Source: Aestuariicoccus sp032586235 (lineage in GTDB: Bacteria > Pseudomonadota > Alphaproteobacteria > Rhodobacterales > Rhodobacteraceae). From it: 64,000 bases of DNA. Location: NCBI RefSeq assembly GCF_032586235.1, contig NZ_JAWHTD010000001.1, positions 290,480 to 354,479 on the forward strand. The letters run 5' to 3'. The position numbers were made by a program, and so were the translations under genes. The notes beneath the pieces are model-generated. The model was given only the letters and a program-made list of their open reading frames with translations, was not told where the DNA came from and did no database searches. Positions 1 to 7,502 of the stretch are shown here, in pieces. The number at the start of each line of letters is the position of its first letter. Positions within the stretch are counted from its first letter, which is position 1.

Positions 1-32
1 TCGCGGATCGTCATGATGCGGTCTTCGGTCAT
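1..32 (-). CDS. 5' end of a gene leaving the window (possibly a MerR-type regulator)
   Basis: An ATG on the minus strand at 32-30 opens a frame that starts MTEDRIMTIR and runs off the left edge. Only ten codons are visible. The start resembles roseobacter MerR-family regulators, in which a TIRE or TIRD segment begins the DNA-binding helix region. The upstream region carries an inverted repeat with TTACG/CGTAA arms of the type such regulators bind. No strong Shine-Dalgarno sequence is visible. The family assignment is inference from very little sequence. Confidence 0.35.
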   Translation of the reverse strand, partial: MTEDRIMTIR

Positions 33-102
33 AGGTCAGGTCTCACTTCGGCAGAGTCGTGCTCAAGCGATGCGTGTTCCGGCCCCGTGATACAACTTCC
101 AT

Positions 103-116
103 TTACGTTGACGTAA
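103..116. promoter_or_regulatory. Candidate MerR-type operator, TTACG-N4-CGTAA
   Basis: A 5-bp inverted repeat with a 4-nt centre (TTACGTTGACGTAA) lies 71 bp upstream of the leftmost start codon. Another TGACGTAAG element follows at 142-150 and a GCGTCA at 159-164. The pattern resembles sites of LiuR-like MerR regulators of branched-chain or fatty acid catabolism. The identity of the regulator is inferred. Confidence 0.35.
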
Positions 117-218
117 GTCATACGTCGCGTCACTTTTGGGGTGACGTAAGATCATGTCGCGTCAAGCGGCGATCGGGCAAAGAATATTTATCTCAAACGC
201 CCCGGCGGCCGCGGCGCC

Positions 219-236
219 GGTATGGAATACCATACC
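219..236. repeat. Perfect 7-bp hairpin in the 33-307 intergenic region
   Basis: GGTATGG and CCATACC face each other around an AATA loop, and GCC/GGC nearly extends the stem. No T-run follows, so it is not a typical intrinsic terminator. It sits between the end of the MORN gene and the promoter region of the leftmost gene. It may terminate the MORN transcript or act as an operator. Apart from this and the TTACG repeat, nothing else stands out in 33-307. Confidence 0.4.
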
Positions 237-307
237 AGGCTGCTGGGAAGGACGCGCCCCGGGGCGCGCGAATCGCGATGTTTTGGGGCCGCGCGGATCC
301 TGCGGGT

Positions 308-1705
308 TCAGCCGTCGGAAAGCGCGCCGTTGACCCATTCGCCGCTGGCCTCTTCGCCGGTGGCATAGCGCATGGTGCCCTGACCCTGCCGCTTGCCGTC
401 CTTGAAGGTGCCCTCGTAGACGTCGCCGTTGGCGTAGGTCGCGGTGCCCTGGCCGTTGATCTCGCCATTCTCCCATTCGCCGGAATAGCGAAAGCCCTCG
501 GCCATCACGATCTCGCCCTCGCCGTGGCGTTTGCCGTCGCGGAATTCGCCGGTATAGACCGTGCCGTCGGGATAGGTGGCGGTGCCCTGTCCGTGTCGCT
601 GGCCGTCCAACCATTCGCCTTCGTACTTGTAGCCGTCGGCATAGGTCATCACGCCGTAGCCGTGATTGCGGGCGTTCTTGAAGCCGCCCTCGTAGGTCAG
701 CCCGTTGGGATAGGTGGCCACACCCTGACCGTCGATCACCCCGTCGACCCAGTCGCCCTCGAAGGTCGAACCGTCGGGATAGGTGATCTTGCCCTTGCCG
801 TTGGCCAGATCGCCGCGGAACTGGCCTTCGTAGACCGATCCGTCGGGATAGGTGACGCGGCCCTGGCCCTCGATCTGGCCGGCCACCCAGTTGCCGGTGT
901 AGCGATAGCCGTCGGCCCCGATGAAGGTGCCCTGGCCCTGGCGCTGGTCATCCTCGAAGTCGCCTTCGTAGATGTCGCCGTTGACATAGGTCACCTTGCC
1001 GGTGCCCTGGCGGCGGCCGGCGACCAGCTCGCCTTCGTAGACGTCGCCGTTGGGTTGGGTCAGCTTGCCCACGCCGTCGATCTGGCCGTCGCGCCACATG
1101 CCTTCGTAGATCAGCCCGTCGGGCATCGTCAGCTTGCCCTGACCTTCGCGCGCGCCGCCCGCGACGCGGCCCTCGTAGACCGACCCGTCGGGATAGCTGA
1201 TGCGGCCGTTGCCGTCCTTGACGCCGTTCACCCAGTCGCCTTCGTAGACATAGCCGTTGGGGCTGGTCATGGTGCCGCGCCCGTGGTGCAGCGCATTGCG
1301 GAACGACCCCTCGTAGCGCACCCCGTTGGCGTAGATCGCCACGCCCTGGCCGGTGATCTTGCCGTCCAGCCAGCTGCCCTCGTAGGTGCCGCCGTCGGCA
1401 AAGATGATCTTGCCGATGCCCTCGGGCTTGCCCTTGGCGAACTGGCCCTCATAGACCGACCCGTTGGGAAAGCGCGCCACGCCGTCGCCGCGGATCTCGC
1501 CCTCGACCCAGCCGCCGGTGTATTCGTAGCCGTTGGGCAGCCGGTAGGTGCCGGTGCCGTGCTGCAGGCCGTTCTGGAAGGTGCCCTCGTAGACGCCGCC
1601 GTCGTCGTATTGCTTGGTGACGATGTCGCTGTCCTGCGCCAGCGCCGGTGCGCCGAACGCAAGGCCGAGCGCCAGAGAAATGCGGATCGCGGTGCCTGCT
1701 GTCAT
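308..1705 (-). CDS. Secreted MORN-repeat protein, about 19 repeats
   Basis: The protein is 465 residues from the ATG at 1705. It starts with a signal peptide (basic N-terminus, hydrophobic core, APALAQ cleavage region near residue 24). The rest is about 19 MORN repeats of about 23 residues each, with the pattern Y-E-G-x-[FW]-x-x-G-x-x-x-G-x-G. A start at 1735 is possible, but the signal peptide fits 1705 best. MORN repeats form elongated beta-hairpin solenoids that bind lipids or proteins; no catalytic domain is present. It is probably periplasmic or surface-exposed. It lies divergently from nadE with about 160 bp between the starts. Role unknown. Confidence 0.85.
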   Translation of the reverse strand: MTAGTAIRISLALGLAFGAPALAQDSDIVTKQYDDGGVYEGTFQNGLQHGTGTYRLPNGYEYTGGWVEGEIRGDGVARFPNGSVYEGQFAKGKPEGIGKIIFADGGTYEGSWLDGKITGQGVAIYANGVRYEGSFRNALHHGRGTMTSPNGYVYEGDWVNGVKDGNGRISYPDGSVYEGRVAGGAREGQGKLTMPDGLIYEGMWRDGQIDGVGKLTQPNGDVYEGELVAGRRQGTGKVTYVNGDIYEGDFEDDQRQGQGTFIGADGYRYTGNWVAGQIEGQGRVTYPDGSVYEGQFRGDLANGKGKITYPDGSTFEGDWVDGVIDGQGVATYPNGLTYEGGFKNARNHGYGVMTYADGYKYEGEWLDGQRHGQGTATYPDGTVYTGEFRDGKRHGEGEIVMAEGFRYSGEWENGEINGQGTATYANGDVYEGTFKDGKRQGQGTMRYATGEEASGEWVNGALSDG

Positions 1706-1865
1706 GATGCCCGTTCTGCCCAGCGGTTGGGCCATAGCTGCCTGGTTGGGCCAAAAGTTAAAGGAGCAGGCGGGCCGGGGCAACGTCTTTTGGCGGCATC
1801 CGCTTTCCCTCGGGCGTGGTTCTGCTATTTGGGCGGTGTCACGCAACGACGAAAGGGCAGAGCGC

Positions 1866-3524
1866 ATGGCAGACAGCTTTCGCGTCACTCTGGCACAGCT
1901 GAACCCGACGGTGGGCGACCTTGCCGGCAACGCCGCCAAGGCCCGCGACGCCTGGGAACAGGGCAAGGCGGCAGGGGCCGACCTTGTTGCGCTGCCCGAG
2001 ATGTTCATCACCGGCTACAACGCCCAGGACCTGGTGAGGAAGCCCGCCTTCCACATCGCCGCCATCGAGGCGGTGCGCGCGCTGGCCGCCGATTGCGCCG
2101 ACGGGCCGGCGCTGGCCATCGGCGGGCCCTGGGTCGAGGGTGCGGGGCTTTACAACGCCTATTTCATCTGCAGTGGCGGGCGGATCGTGTCGACCACGCT
2201 CAAGCACCATCTGCCCAACGAGACCGTGTTCGACGAGGTGCGTATCTTCGACGCTGGCCCGCTGGGCGGGCCCTATGCCGTGGGCAACACCCGTATAGGC
2301 AGCCCGATCTGCGAGGACGCCTGGCACGAGGACGTGGCCGAAACCCTGGCCGAGACGGGGGCCGAGTTCCTGATCGTGCCCAACGGCTCGCCCTATTACC
2401 GGGGCAAGTTCGAAACCCGGCTCAACCACATGGTGGCGCGGGTTGTCGAGACCGGTCTGCCGCTGATCTATCTCAACATGGTCGGCGGGCAGGACGATCA
2501 GGTCTTTGACGGCGGGTCGTTCGTGCTGAACCCGCACGGCCAGATCATGGCCCAGCTTCCGGTCTTCGAGGAATGCGTGGCCCATATCGACCTGGAACGC
2601 GGCCCCGACGGCTGGCGCGCGCTGCAGGGCCCGTTCACCGAACATCCCGACCTGATGGAGCAGGATTACCACGTCATGGTGCTGGCCTTGCGCGACTATT
2701 GCCGCAAGACCGGGTTCGGCAAGGTGCTGCTGGGGCTATCGGGGGGCATCGACTCGGCGCTGGTCGCCACGATCGCCGTGGATGCGCTGGGCGCCGACAA
2801 CGTGCGCTGCGTGATGCTGCCCTCGGAATACACCTCGCAGCACAGCCTCGACGATGCCGAGGCCTGCGCCAAGGCGCTGGGGGTGCATTACGATTTCGTG
2901 CCCATCGCGCAGGGCCGCGCCGCGATCACCGCCACGCTCGAGCCGCTCTTCAAGGGGCTGGCCCCCGACCTGACCGAGGAAAACATACAGTCCCGCCTGC
3001 GCGGCCTCTTGCTGATGGCGATGTCCAACAAGTTCGGCGAGATGCTGCTGACCACCGGCAACAAATCCGAGGTCGCGGTGGGTTACGCCACGATCTACGG
3101 CGACATGGCGGGCGGCTACAATCCGATCAAGGACATGTACAAGACCCGCGTCTTCGACTGCTGCCGCTGGCGCAACGCGCATCATGGCGACTGGATGATG
3201 GGCCCGGCGGGCGCCGTGATCCCCGAGCGGATCATATCCAAGCCGCCCTCGGCCGAGCTGCGCGCGGATCAAAAGGACAGCGACTCGCTGCCCGATTATC
3301 CGGTGCTCGACGGCATCCTGCATATCCTGATCGACGACGACGGCAGTATCGAGGATTGCGTCGCGGCGGGATATGACCGCGCCGACGCCAAGAAGGTCGA
3401 ACAGTTGATCTATGTCAGCGAATACAAGCGGTTCCAGTCCGCCCCCGGCGCGCGCCTGTCCAAACGCGCCTTCTGGCTCGACCGGCGCTATCCCATCGTC
3501 AACCGCTGGCGCGACGGAAGCTAA
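1866..3524 (+). CDS. nadE: Glutamine-dependent NAD+ synthetase
   Basis: This 552-residue two-domain enzyme makes NAD+ from deamido-NAD+, ATP and glutamine in the cytoplasm. The N-terminal nitrilase-fold glutaminase shows the triad E45 (LPEMF), K113 (TLKHHLP) and C149 (SPICED). The C-terminal synthetase domain carries the ATP-pyrophosphatase P-loop SGGIDS at 292-297 and the conserved TTGNKSE segment. The ATG at 1866 starts directly at the nitrilase domain; longer upstream frames add non-homologous sequence. The length is typical of the family. Its stop overlaps the stop of the convergent tautomerase gene. Confidence 0.97.
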   Translation: MADSFRVTLAQLNPTVGDLAGNAAKARDAWEQGKAAGADLVALPEMFITGYNAQDLVRKPAFHIAAIEAVRALAADCADGPALAIGGPWVEGAGLYNAYFICSGGRIVSTTLKHHLPNETVFDEVRIFDAGPLGGPYAVGNTRIGSPICEDAWHEDVAETLAETGAEFLIVPNGSPYYRGKFETRLNHMVARVVETGLPLIYLNMVGGQDDQVFDGGSFVLNPHGQIMAQLPVFEECVAHIDLERGPDGWRALQGPFTEHPDLMEQDYHVMVLALRDYCRKTGFGKVLLGLSGGIDSALVATIAVDALGADNVRCVMLPSEYTSQHSLDDAEACAKALGVHYDFVPIAQGRAAITATLEPLFKGLAPDLTEENIQSRLRGLLLMAMSNKFGEMLLTTGNKSEVAVGYATIYGDMAGGYNPIKDMYKTRVFDCCRWRNAHHGDWMMGPAGAVIPERIISKPPSAELRADQKDSDSLPDYPVLDGILHILIDDDGSIEDCVAAGYDRADAKKVEQLIYVSEYKRFQSAPGARLSKRAFWLDRRYPIVNRWRDGS

Positions 3525-3739
3525 CCGCGCGCCCGCATCGCCAGCGCGTCCTCGGTCGTCAGCGCCGCACCGCCGTAGCCCCAGCTGCCGCTTCGCACCT
3601 CGTGGATGCGGACCGAGGTGTTGGCGCGCAGGGTCTCGCCCGCCACAGCGCCAAAGCCCTCGGTGACCTTGGCGATGATCGCGCGCTTTTCCTCGTCCGA
3701 GAACACGCCTTCCAGAACCTGAATGTCGATGGCGGGCAT
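3521..3739 (-). CDS. Tautomerase-family protein (4-oxalocrotonate tautomerase-like)
   Basis: A 72-residue protein starting MPAIDIQVLEG. Mature tautomerase-superfamily enzymes use Pro2 as catalytic base, and proline follows the initiator Met here. The segment with T-S-V-R-I-H-E-V is the typical second beta strand with the conserved arginine. Size fits a single-domain 4-OT subunit that oligomerises. The ATG at 3739 has AGGGAGAA upstream. The gene converges on nadE with a 3-bp shared stop region. The substrate cannot be read from the sequence. Confidence 0.85.
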   Translation of the reverse strand: MPAIDIQVLEGVFSDEEKRAIIAKVTEGFGAVAGETLRANTSVRIHEVRSGSWGYGGAALTTEDALAMRARG

Positions 3740-3896
3740 GGGGTTCTCCCTGTCTGATGCATCTTGCTTAAGCATAGGCGGTGCGGCACGGCACGCAAAC
3801 CCCGCCGCAACGCACGAAGATGTTGCGCGATCCCGCAAAGGTAGAGAGAATGTGCCAGGGGTCTAGCAACAGCAGAACGGTCCCGAGGATAAGGTC

Positions 3897-4370
3897 ATGA
3901 GCACCAGTTACCCGCCGGTTGCCTTTTCTTTCGAACTGCGGCTGATCGAAAGCCGTACCGCCGATGCCGCCTTTCAAGAGGTTTCGGGCCTTCAGGCACA
4001 TCTCGACAGCGAGGTGCTGGCAAACGGCGGAGAGCAAGAGCTGCAGCATCGACTGCCCCGCGCGCCCCGGCCGCAGAACGTGACGCTCAAGCGCGGTGTG
4101 ATCGGCGCGGGCTCAGACCTGTCGGACTGGATCCGCGCGACGCTCGAGAGTGGCATGAACGCCCCGATCCGGCCGCGCGGTCTGATCCTCTCGCTTCTGG
4201 ATACCAGGGCGACGCCGGTCATGAACTGGGAACTCGGCACCGCCTATCCGGTCCATGTTGAATTCTCCGGCATGCCGACCGTCGGCGAAAAGGACGATGT
4301 CGCGGTGGAAACGCTCGAATTCGCCTATCAGACCATCCGCCGGCCTCTCACTCCCACCAACGGTCGATAG
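3897..4370 (+). CDS. Phage tail-tube protein family (T4 gp19-like), orphan
   Basis: A 157-residue protein with the hallmarks of the T4 gp19-like family: an N-terminal FSFELRLIE beta strand, the F-Q-E-V-S-G-L segment, a central L-K-R-G-V turn, and a closing strand with M-P-T-V-G-E and T-L-E-F-A-Y. The family forms inner tubes of contractile phage tails and of extracellular contractile injection systems. No sheath, baseplate, spike, LysM or terminase gene is nearby, so it is an isolated copy. The ATG follows an AAGGTC element. Its 3' end overlaps the next gene, on the opposite strand, by 23 bp. Confidence 0.8.
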   Translation: MSTSYPPVAFSFELRLIESRTADAAFQEVSGLQAHLDSEVLANGGEQELQHRLPRAPRPQNVTLKRGVIGAGSDLSDWIRATLESGMNAPIRPRGLILSLLDTRATPVMNWELGTAYPVHVEFSGMPTVGEKDDVAVETLEFAYQTIRRPLTPTNGR

Positions 4371-4731
4371 CGGCGATGTCGTCGTCGGACCAGCCGAAGT
4401 GGTGGGCGAATTCGTGCACCGTGACATGGGCGATCAGATCGTCCAGCGCCACGTCGCCCCGGTCGCGCCACTCCGCCAGAATCGGCTCGCGGAAGAGCCA
4501 GACAACGTCGGGATAGGGCGAGGGATCGCTTAGCGCCTTTTCGGTCAACGGCACACCGTCGTAAAGCCCGGTCAGCTCTGCGGGATCGTCGATGCCCATG
4601 TCGCGCAGGATGTCGTCGGGGGGCCAGTCCTCGACCCGCAGCAGCACCGTCCGCGCCGCCTGGCGGAAGGGGGCGGGGAAGGCGGCGACGGCGGCCTCCG
4701 CCACCCGAATGAAGCTTGCCGAATCTGTCAT
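4348..4731 (-). CDS. Minimal zinc metallopeptidase-family protein
   Basis: A 127-residue protein ending in a zincin helix: H-V-T-V-H-E-F-A-H-H-F-G-W-S-D-D-D (HExxH plus a third His and an acidic residue). The conserved V-W-L-F-R-E-P segment is present. This matches the small 'possible zinc metallopeptidase' family (PF06262, formerly DUF1025), common in alphaproteobacteria. No signal peptide is seen, so it is probably cytoplasmic. The ATG at 4731 was chosen because upstream residues are not family-like. Proteolytic activity is not proven for most members. Confidence 0.85.
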   Translation of the reverse strand: MTDSASFIRVAEAAVAAFPAPFRQAARTVLLRVEDWPPDDILRDMGIDDPAELTGLYDGVPLTEKALSDPSPYPDVVWLFREPILAEWRDRGDVALDDLIAHVTVHEFAHHFGWSDDDIAAIDRWWE

Positions 4732-4830
4732 GTCGTCACTTTGCGCCAGCCTCGGGCGCAACGGCAAGGCGGGCGCGGCCGTCAGGCCGCGCCCGCCCCC
4801 GGGCGACGCGCGTCAGCGCGGCGCAATCCC

Positions 4831-5763
4831 TCAGCCCATCAGCAGCTGATAGCTGTGCGGCACATAGTGGAACCCGTCGCCCCGCGCTTGGGCAAAGCCG
4901 ACGCCGGGGAAAGGCATGTGGTAGCCGACGAAGGGCACACGGTCCGCGGCCAGCATGCCCAGCATCCTGCGTCGCGTCGCGGCGGCGGCGGCCTTGTCCA
5001 TGTCAAAGCGCACTTCCCAGTCGGGCTTGGCCAGCGACCAGACGTAGTGGTTGGCCAGGTCCGCGGCCAGCATCAGCTGCTGCCCGTCGCTTTCCAGCAT
5101 ATAGCCCATGTGGCCCGGCGTGTGGCCGAAGGCGGCCACACCGGTCACGCCCGAGGTCACCGCGCCGCCATCGCCGATGAAGGTCGTCTTCTCGGCCAGC
5201 GGCTTGACGTTGGCGTTGAAGCCTTCGTTGTCCATCTTGGACCAGGCGTCGAATTCCACCTGGCCGGTGACATAGGCCGCATTGGCAAAGGTCGGTGTGC
5301 CGTCGGTCATCAGCCCGCCGATGTGGTCTCCGTGCATGTGGGTGATCACCACATGGGTCACCTGATCGGTGGTGTAGCCCGCGGCCTCGACGGCGGCGGC
5401 GATGCCCGCACCGTTCAGGCCGGTGTCAAAGAGGATCAGCTCCGCCCCGGTGTTGACCAGCGTGGGCGTGAAGAAGAAATGCGCCTTGTCGCTGGGGATT
5501 AACGCGTCCTGCGACACCTGCGCAAAGGTGTCGGCATCGACATTCATGCCAAAGATGTTCTGGGGCTCTTCCACGGTCCGCGCGCCCGCCAGCAGTGTCG
5601 TCACCTCGAACCCGCCCAGCATGAAGCGATTGGTGCGCGGCAGCTTCATGCCCTGCATCTCGGCGCCGTGTCCGGCGGCGCGGGCCAGACCGGCACCGGC
5701 AAAGGGCAGGGCTGCGGCTCCGGCCAGGGCGGCGCGGCGGGTCAGGGAAAGGCTGTCTGTCAT
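4831..5763 (-). CDS. Tat-exported MBL-fold metallo-hydrolase
   Basis: A 310-residue protein from the ATG at 5763 (an in-frame ATG at 5784 is an alternative). The N-terminus has a twin-arginine signal (SLSLTRRAALAG, hydrophobic stretch, cleavage near GLARA). The metallo-beta-lactamase-fold signature THMHGDHIGG is at about 141-150, giving H142, H144, D146 and H147 as metal ligands; a later GHTPGHMGY supplies another His. This suggests a dinuclear zinc hydrolase folded before export to the periplasm. The substrate is unknown. The 276 bp upstream, to the MFS gene, show no clear gene or motif. Confidence 0.88.
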   Translation of the reverse strand: MTDSLSLTRRAALAGAAALPFAGAGLARAAGHGAEMQGMKLPRTNRFMLGGFEVTTLLAGARTVEEPQNIFGMNVDADTFAQVSQDALIPSDKAHFFFTPTLVNTGAELILFDTGLNGAGIAAAVEAAGYTTDQVTHVVITHMHGDHIGGLMTDGTPTFANAAYVTGQVEFDAWSKMDNEGFNANVKPLAEKTTFIGDGGAVTSGVTGVAAFGHTPGHMGYMLESDGQQLMLAADLANHYVWSLAKPDWEVRFDMDKAAAAATRRRMLGMLAADRVPFVGYHMPFPGVGFAQARGDGFHYVPHSYQLLMG

Positions 5764-6039
5764 GTGTTTCGTCCTCGCTTTCATTCGGTTGAGCGAGAGA
5801 TAGAGCGCGGCGGCCCCGGGCGAGCGCCGCTCACGGCTTCGTGATCGGTGTGGCGCATGGTTGCGCTACCGCCACCGATTTGCGACCGCCCCGGTCCTGC
5901 CAAACCAGCCCCCGCGCCGACAGACCCAAAGCGACTGCCGGTGGCAGGCCGCGTGGCGCGCGCCGGGGCTTGAAGATCCCGGCGCGGTGAAAGACCTTGG
6001 AGCCATGAGCCACTCCCCGCACAAATCGGATCCTCCGGC

Positions 6040-7356
6040 ATGAGCCCGCTTTGGCGGAACCGGACCTACCGGCGGCTCTTTGCCGCGCAGGTGGTCGCGC
6101 TGACCGGCACCGGCCTGCTGACCGTGGCGCTGGGCCTTTTGGCGTTCGATCTGGCCGGGGACCGGGCGGGCGCGGTGCTGGGCGCGGTCTATACCATCAA
6201 GATGATCGCCTATGTGGGCCTGTCGCCGCTGGCGCAGGCCTGGGTGCAGCGCCTGCCCCGGCGGGCGGTGCTGATCGGGGCCGATCTGATCCGCGCGGGG
6301 GTGGCGCTGTGCCTGCCGTTCGTTTCCGAGGTCTGGCAGATCTATGTGCTGATCTTCGCGCTGCAATCGGCCTCGGCCACCTTCACGCCGGCCTATCAGG
6401 CCACCCTGCCGGATGTGCTGCCGGACGAGGATGACTACACCCAGGCACTGTCGCTGTCGCGGCTGGCCTATGACCTCGAGAACCTGACCAGCCCGGCGCT
6501 GGCGGGGCTGCTGCTGTCGGTGCTGAGCTACTCCAACCTCTTTCTGGGAACCGTGGCGGGGTTCCTGGCCTCGGCCCTGCTGATCCTGTCGGTGGCGCTG
6601 CCGCCGGTGCCCGCGCAATCGCAGGCGCGCCCGTTTTCCGAGCGGGTGACGCGCGGGGTGCGGCTCTACCTTGCGACGCCGCGCCTGCGCGGGCTGCTGT
6701 CGCTGACGCTGGCGGCGGCGGCGGCCGGGGCCTTCGTGCTGGTCAACACCGTGGTGCTGGTGCGGTCGGGCTATGGTCGGGACGAAACCGCGCTGGCCGT
6801 GGCCATGGCGGCCTTCGGCGCCGGGTCGATGACCGCCGCGCTGGCGCTTCCTGCCGTGCTGCGCCGCCTGCGCGACCGGACGGTGATGACCGCCTCGGCC
6901 GCCGGGCTGATCGCGGCCATGGCGGTGACGGCGGTCAGCCTAGGCGGCGCGCTGCCCGGCTGGCCTGTCTTCCTGCTGCTCTGGGCCGGGACCGGCGCGC
7001 TCTATTCGGCGATCCAGACACCCGGCGGGCGGCTCTTGCGGCGGTCGTCGGGGCCCGAGGACCGGCCCGCGCTCTTCGCCGCGCAATTCGCGCTCAGCCA
7101 TGCCTGCTGGCTGGTGACCTATCCGCTGGCGGGCTGGGCGGGGGCGGCGCTGGGCATGTCTGGGGCGCTGTGGGTCTTGACCGTGCTTGCGTTGGCGGGG
7201 CTGGTGTCGGCCCTGCGCTTCTGGCCCCGGGGCCTGCCGGCGCACCGCCACGCGGACCTGCCGCCGGGCCATCCGCACCTGCGCGAGCATCCGCTGGACG
7301 AGGGCGGCCGTCACGACCACGCGATCCTGCACGACGGTCTGCACCGGGGGCTTTGA
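6040..7356 (+). CDS. MFS transporter with a His-rich C-terminal tail
   Basis: A 438-residue integral membrane protein with about 12 hydrophobic segments and the MFS layout. After the last helix comes a cytosolic tail of about 40 residues rich in His (HRH, HPHLREH, RHDHAILHD, LHRG). His-rich tails occur in metal-handling MFS exporters such as the nickel-resistance NreB type, so metal efflux is possible, but this is inference. The tail end belongs to a duplicated stretch (see repeat). The gene converges on a PfkB-type kinase. The ATG at 6040 directly precedes the first helix. Confidence 0.85.
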   Translation: MSPLWRNRTYRRLFAAQVVALTGTGLLTVALGLLAFDLAGDRAGAVLGAVYTIKMIAYVGLSPLAQAWVQRLPRRAVLIGADLIRAGVALCLPFVSEVWQIYVLIFALQSASATFTPAYQATLPDVLPDEDDYTQALSLSRLAYDLENLTSPALAGLLLSVLSYSNLFLGTVAGFLASALLILSVALPPVPAQSQARPFSERVTRGVRLYLATPRLRGLLSLTLAAAAAGAFVLVNTVVLVRSGYGRDETALAVAMAAFGAGSMTAALALPAVLRRLRDRTVMTASAAGLIAAMAVTAVSLGGALPGWPVFLLLWAGTGALYSAIQTPGGRLLRRSSGPEDRPALFAAQFALSHACWLVTYPLAGWAGAALGMSGALWVLTVLALAGLVSALRFWPRGLPAHRHADLPPGHPHLREHPLDEGGRHDHAILHDGLHRGL

Positions 7357-7502
7357 GCGCGCGTCGGTTCAGCCTTTCAACCGCCGGACATTCGCGTCCG
7401 TTCGGCATGGAACGCCGTCACGACCAAGGGCCTCTGCACGACGAGATGCCTCGGGGGTTTTGAGCGCGTCGGCTCAGCCTTCCAGCCGGGACAATTCGCA
7501 AG
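7307..7502. repeat. Tandem imperfect direct repeat, unit about 105-107 bp, at a convergent gene junction
   Basis: Copy 1 (about 7307-7398) and copy 2 (about 7414-7502) share GCCGTCACGACCA, a TGCACGACG block, GGGGG-CTTTGAGCGCG versus GGGGG-TTTTGAGCGCG, and a TCAGCCTT-CAACCG-like block. The MFS stop (TGA at 7354) has a counterpart at 7461, and the kinase stop (TCA on this strand at 7474) has a counterpart at 7369. The duplicated unit therefore carries the 3' ends of both convergent genes. Point differences and small indels show that the copies have diverged. Confidence 0.75.

Noticed and set aside
59..2509. A very long plus-strand open frame of 816 codons
   Set aside because: It lies antisense to the MORN gene and out of frame with nadE; its sequence is low-complexity Ala/Val/Gly typical of GC-rich antisense frames.
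3768..4049. Small minus-strand frame between the tautomerase and tail-tube genes
   Set aside because: It is largely antisense to the tail-tube gene and lacks a ribosome-binding site or recognisable motif.
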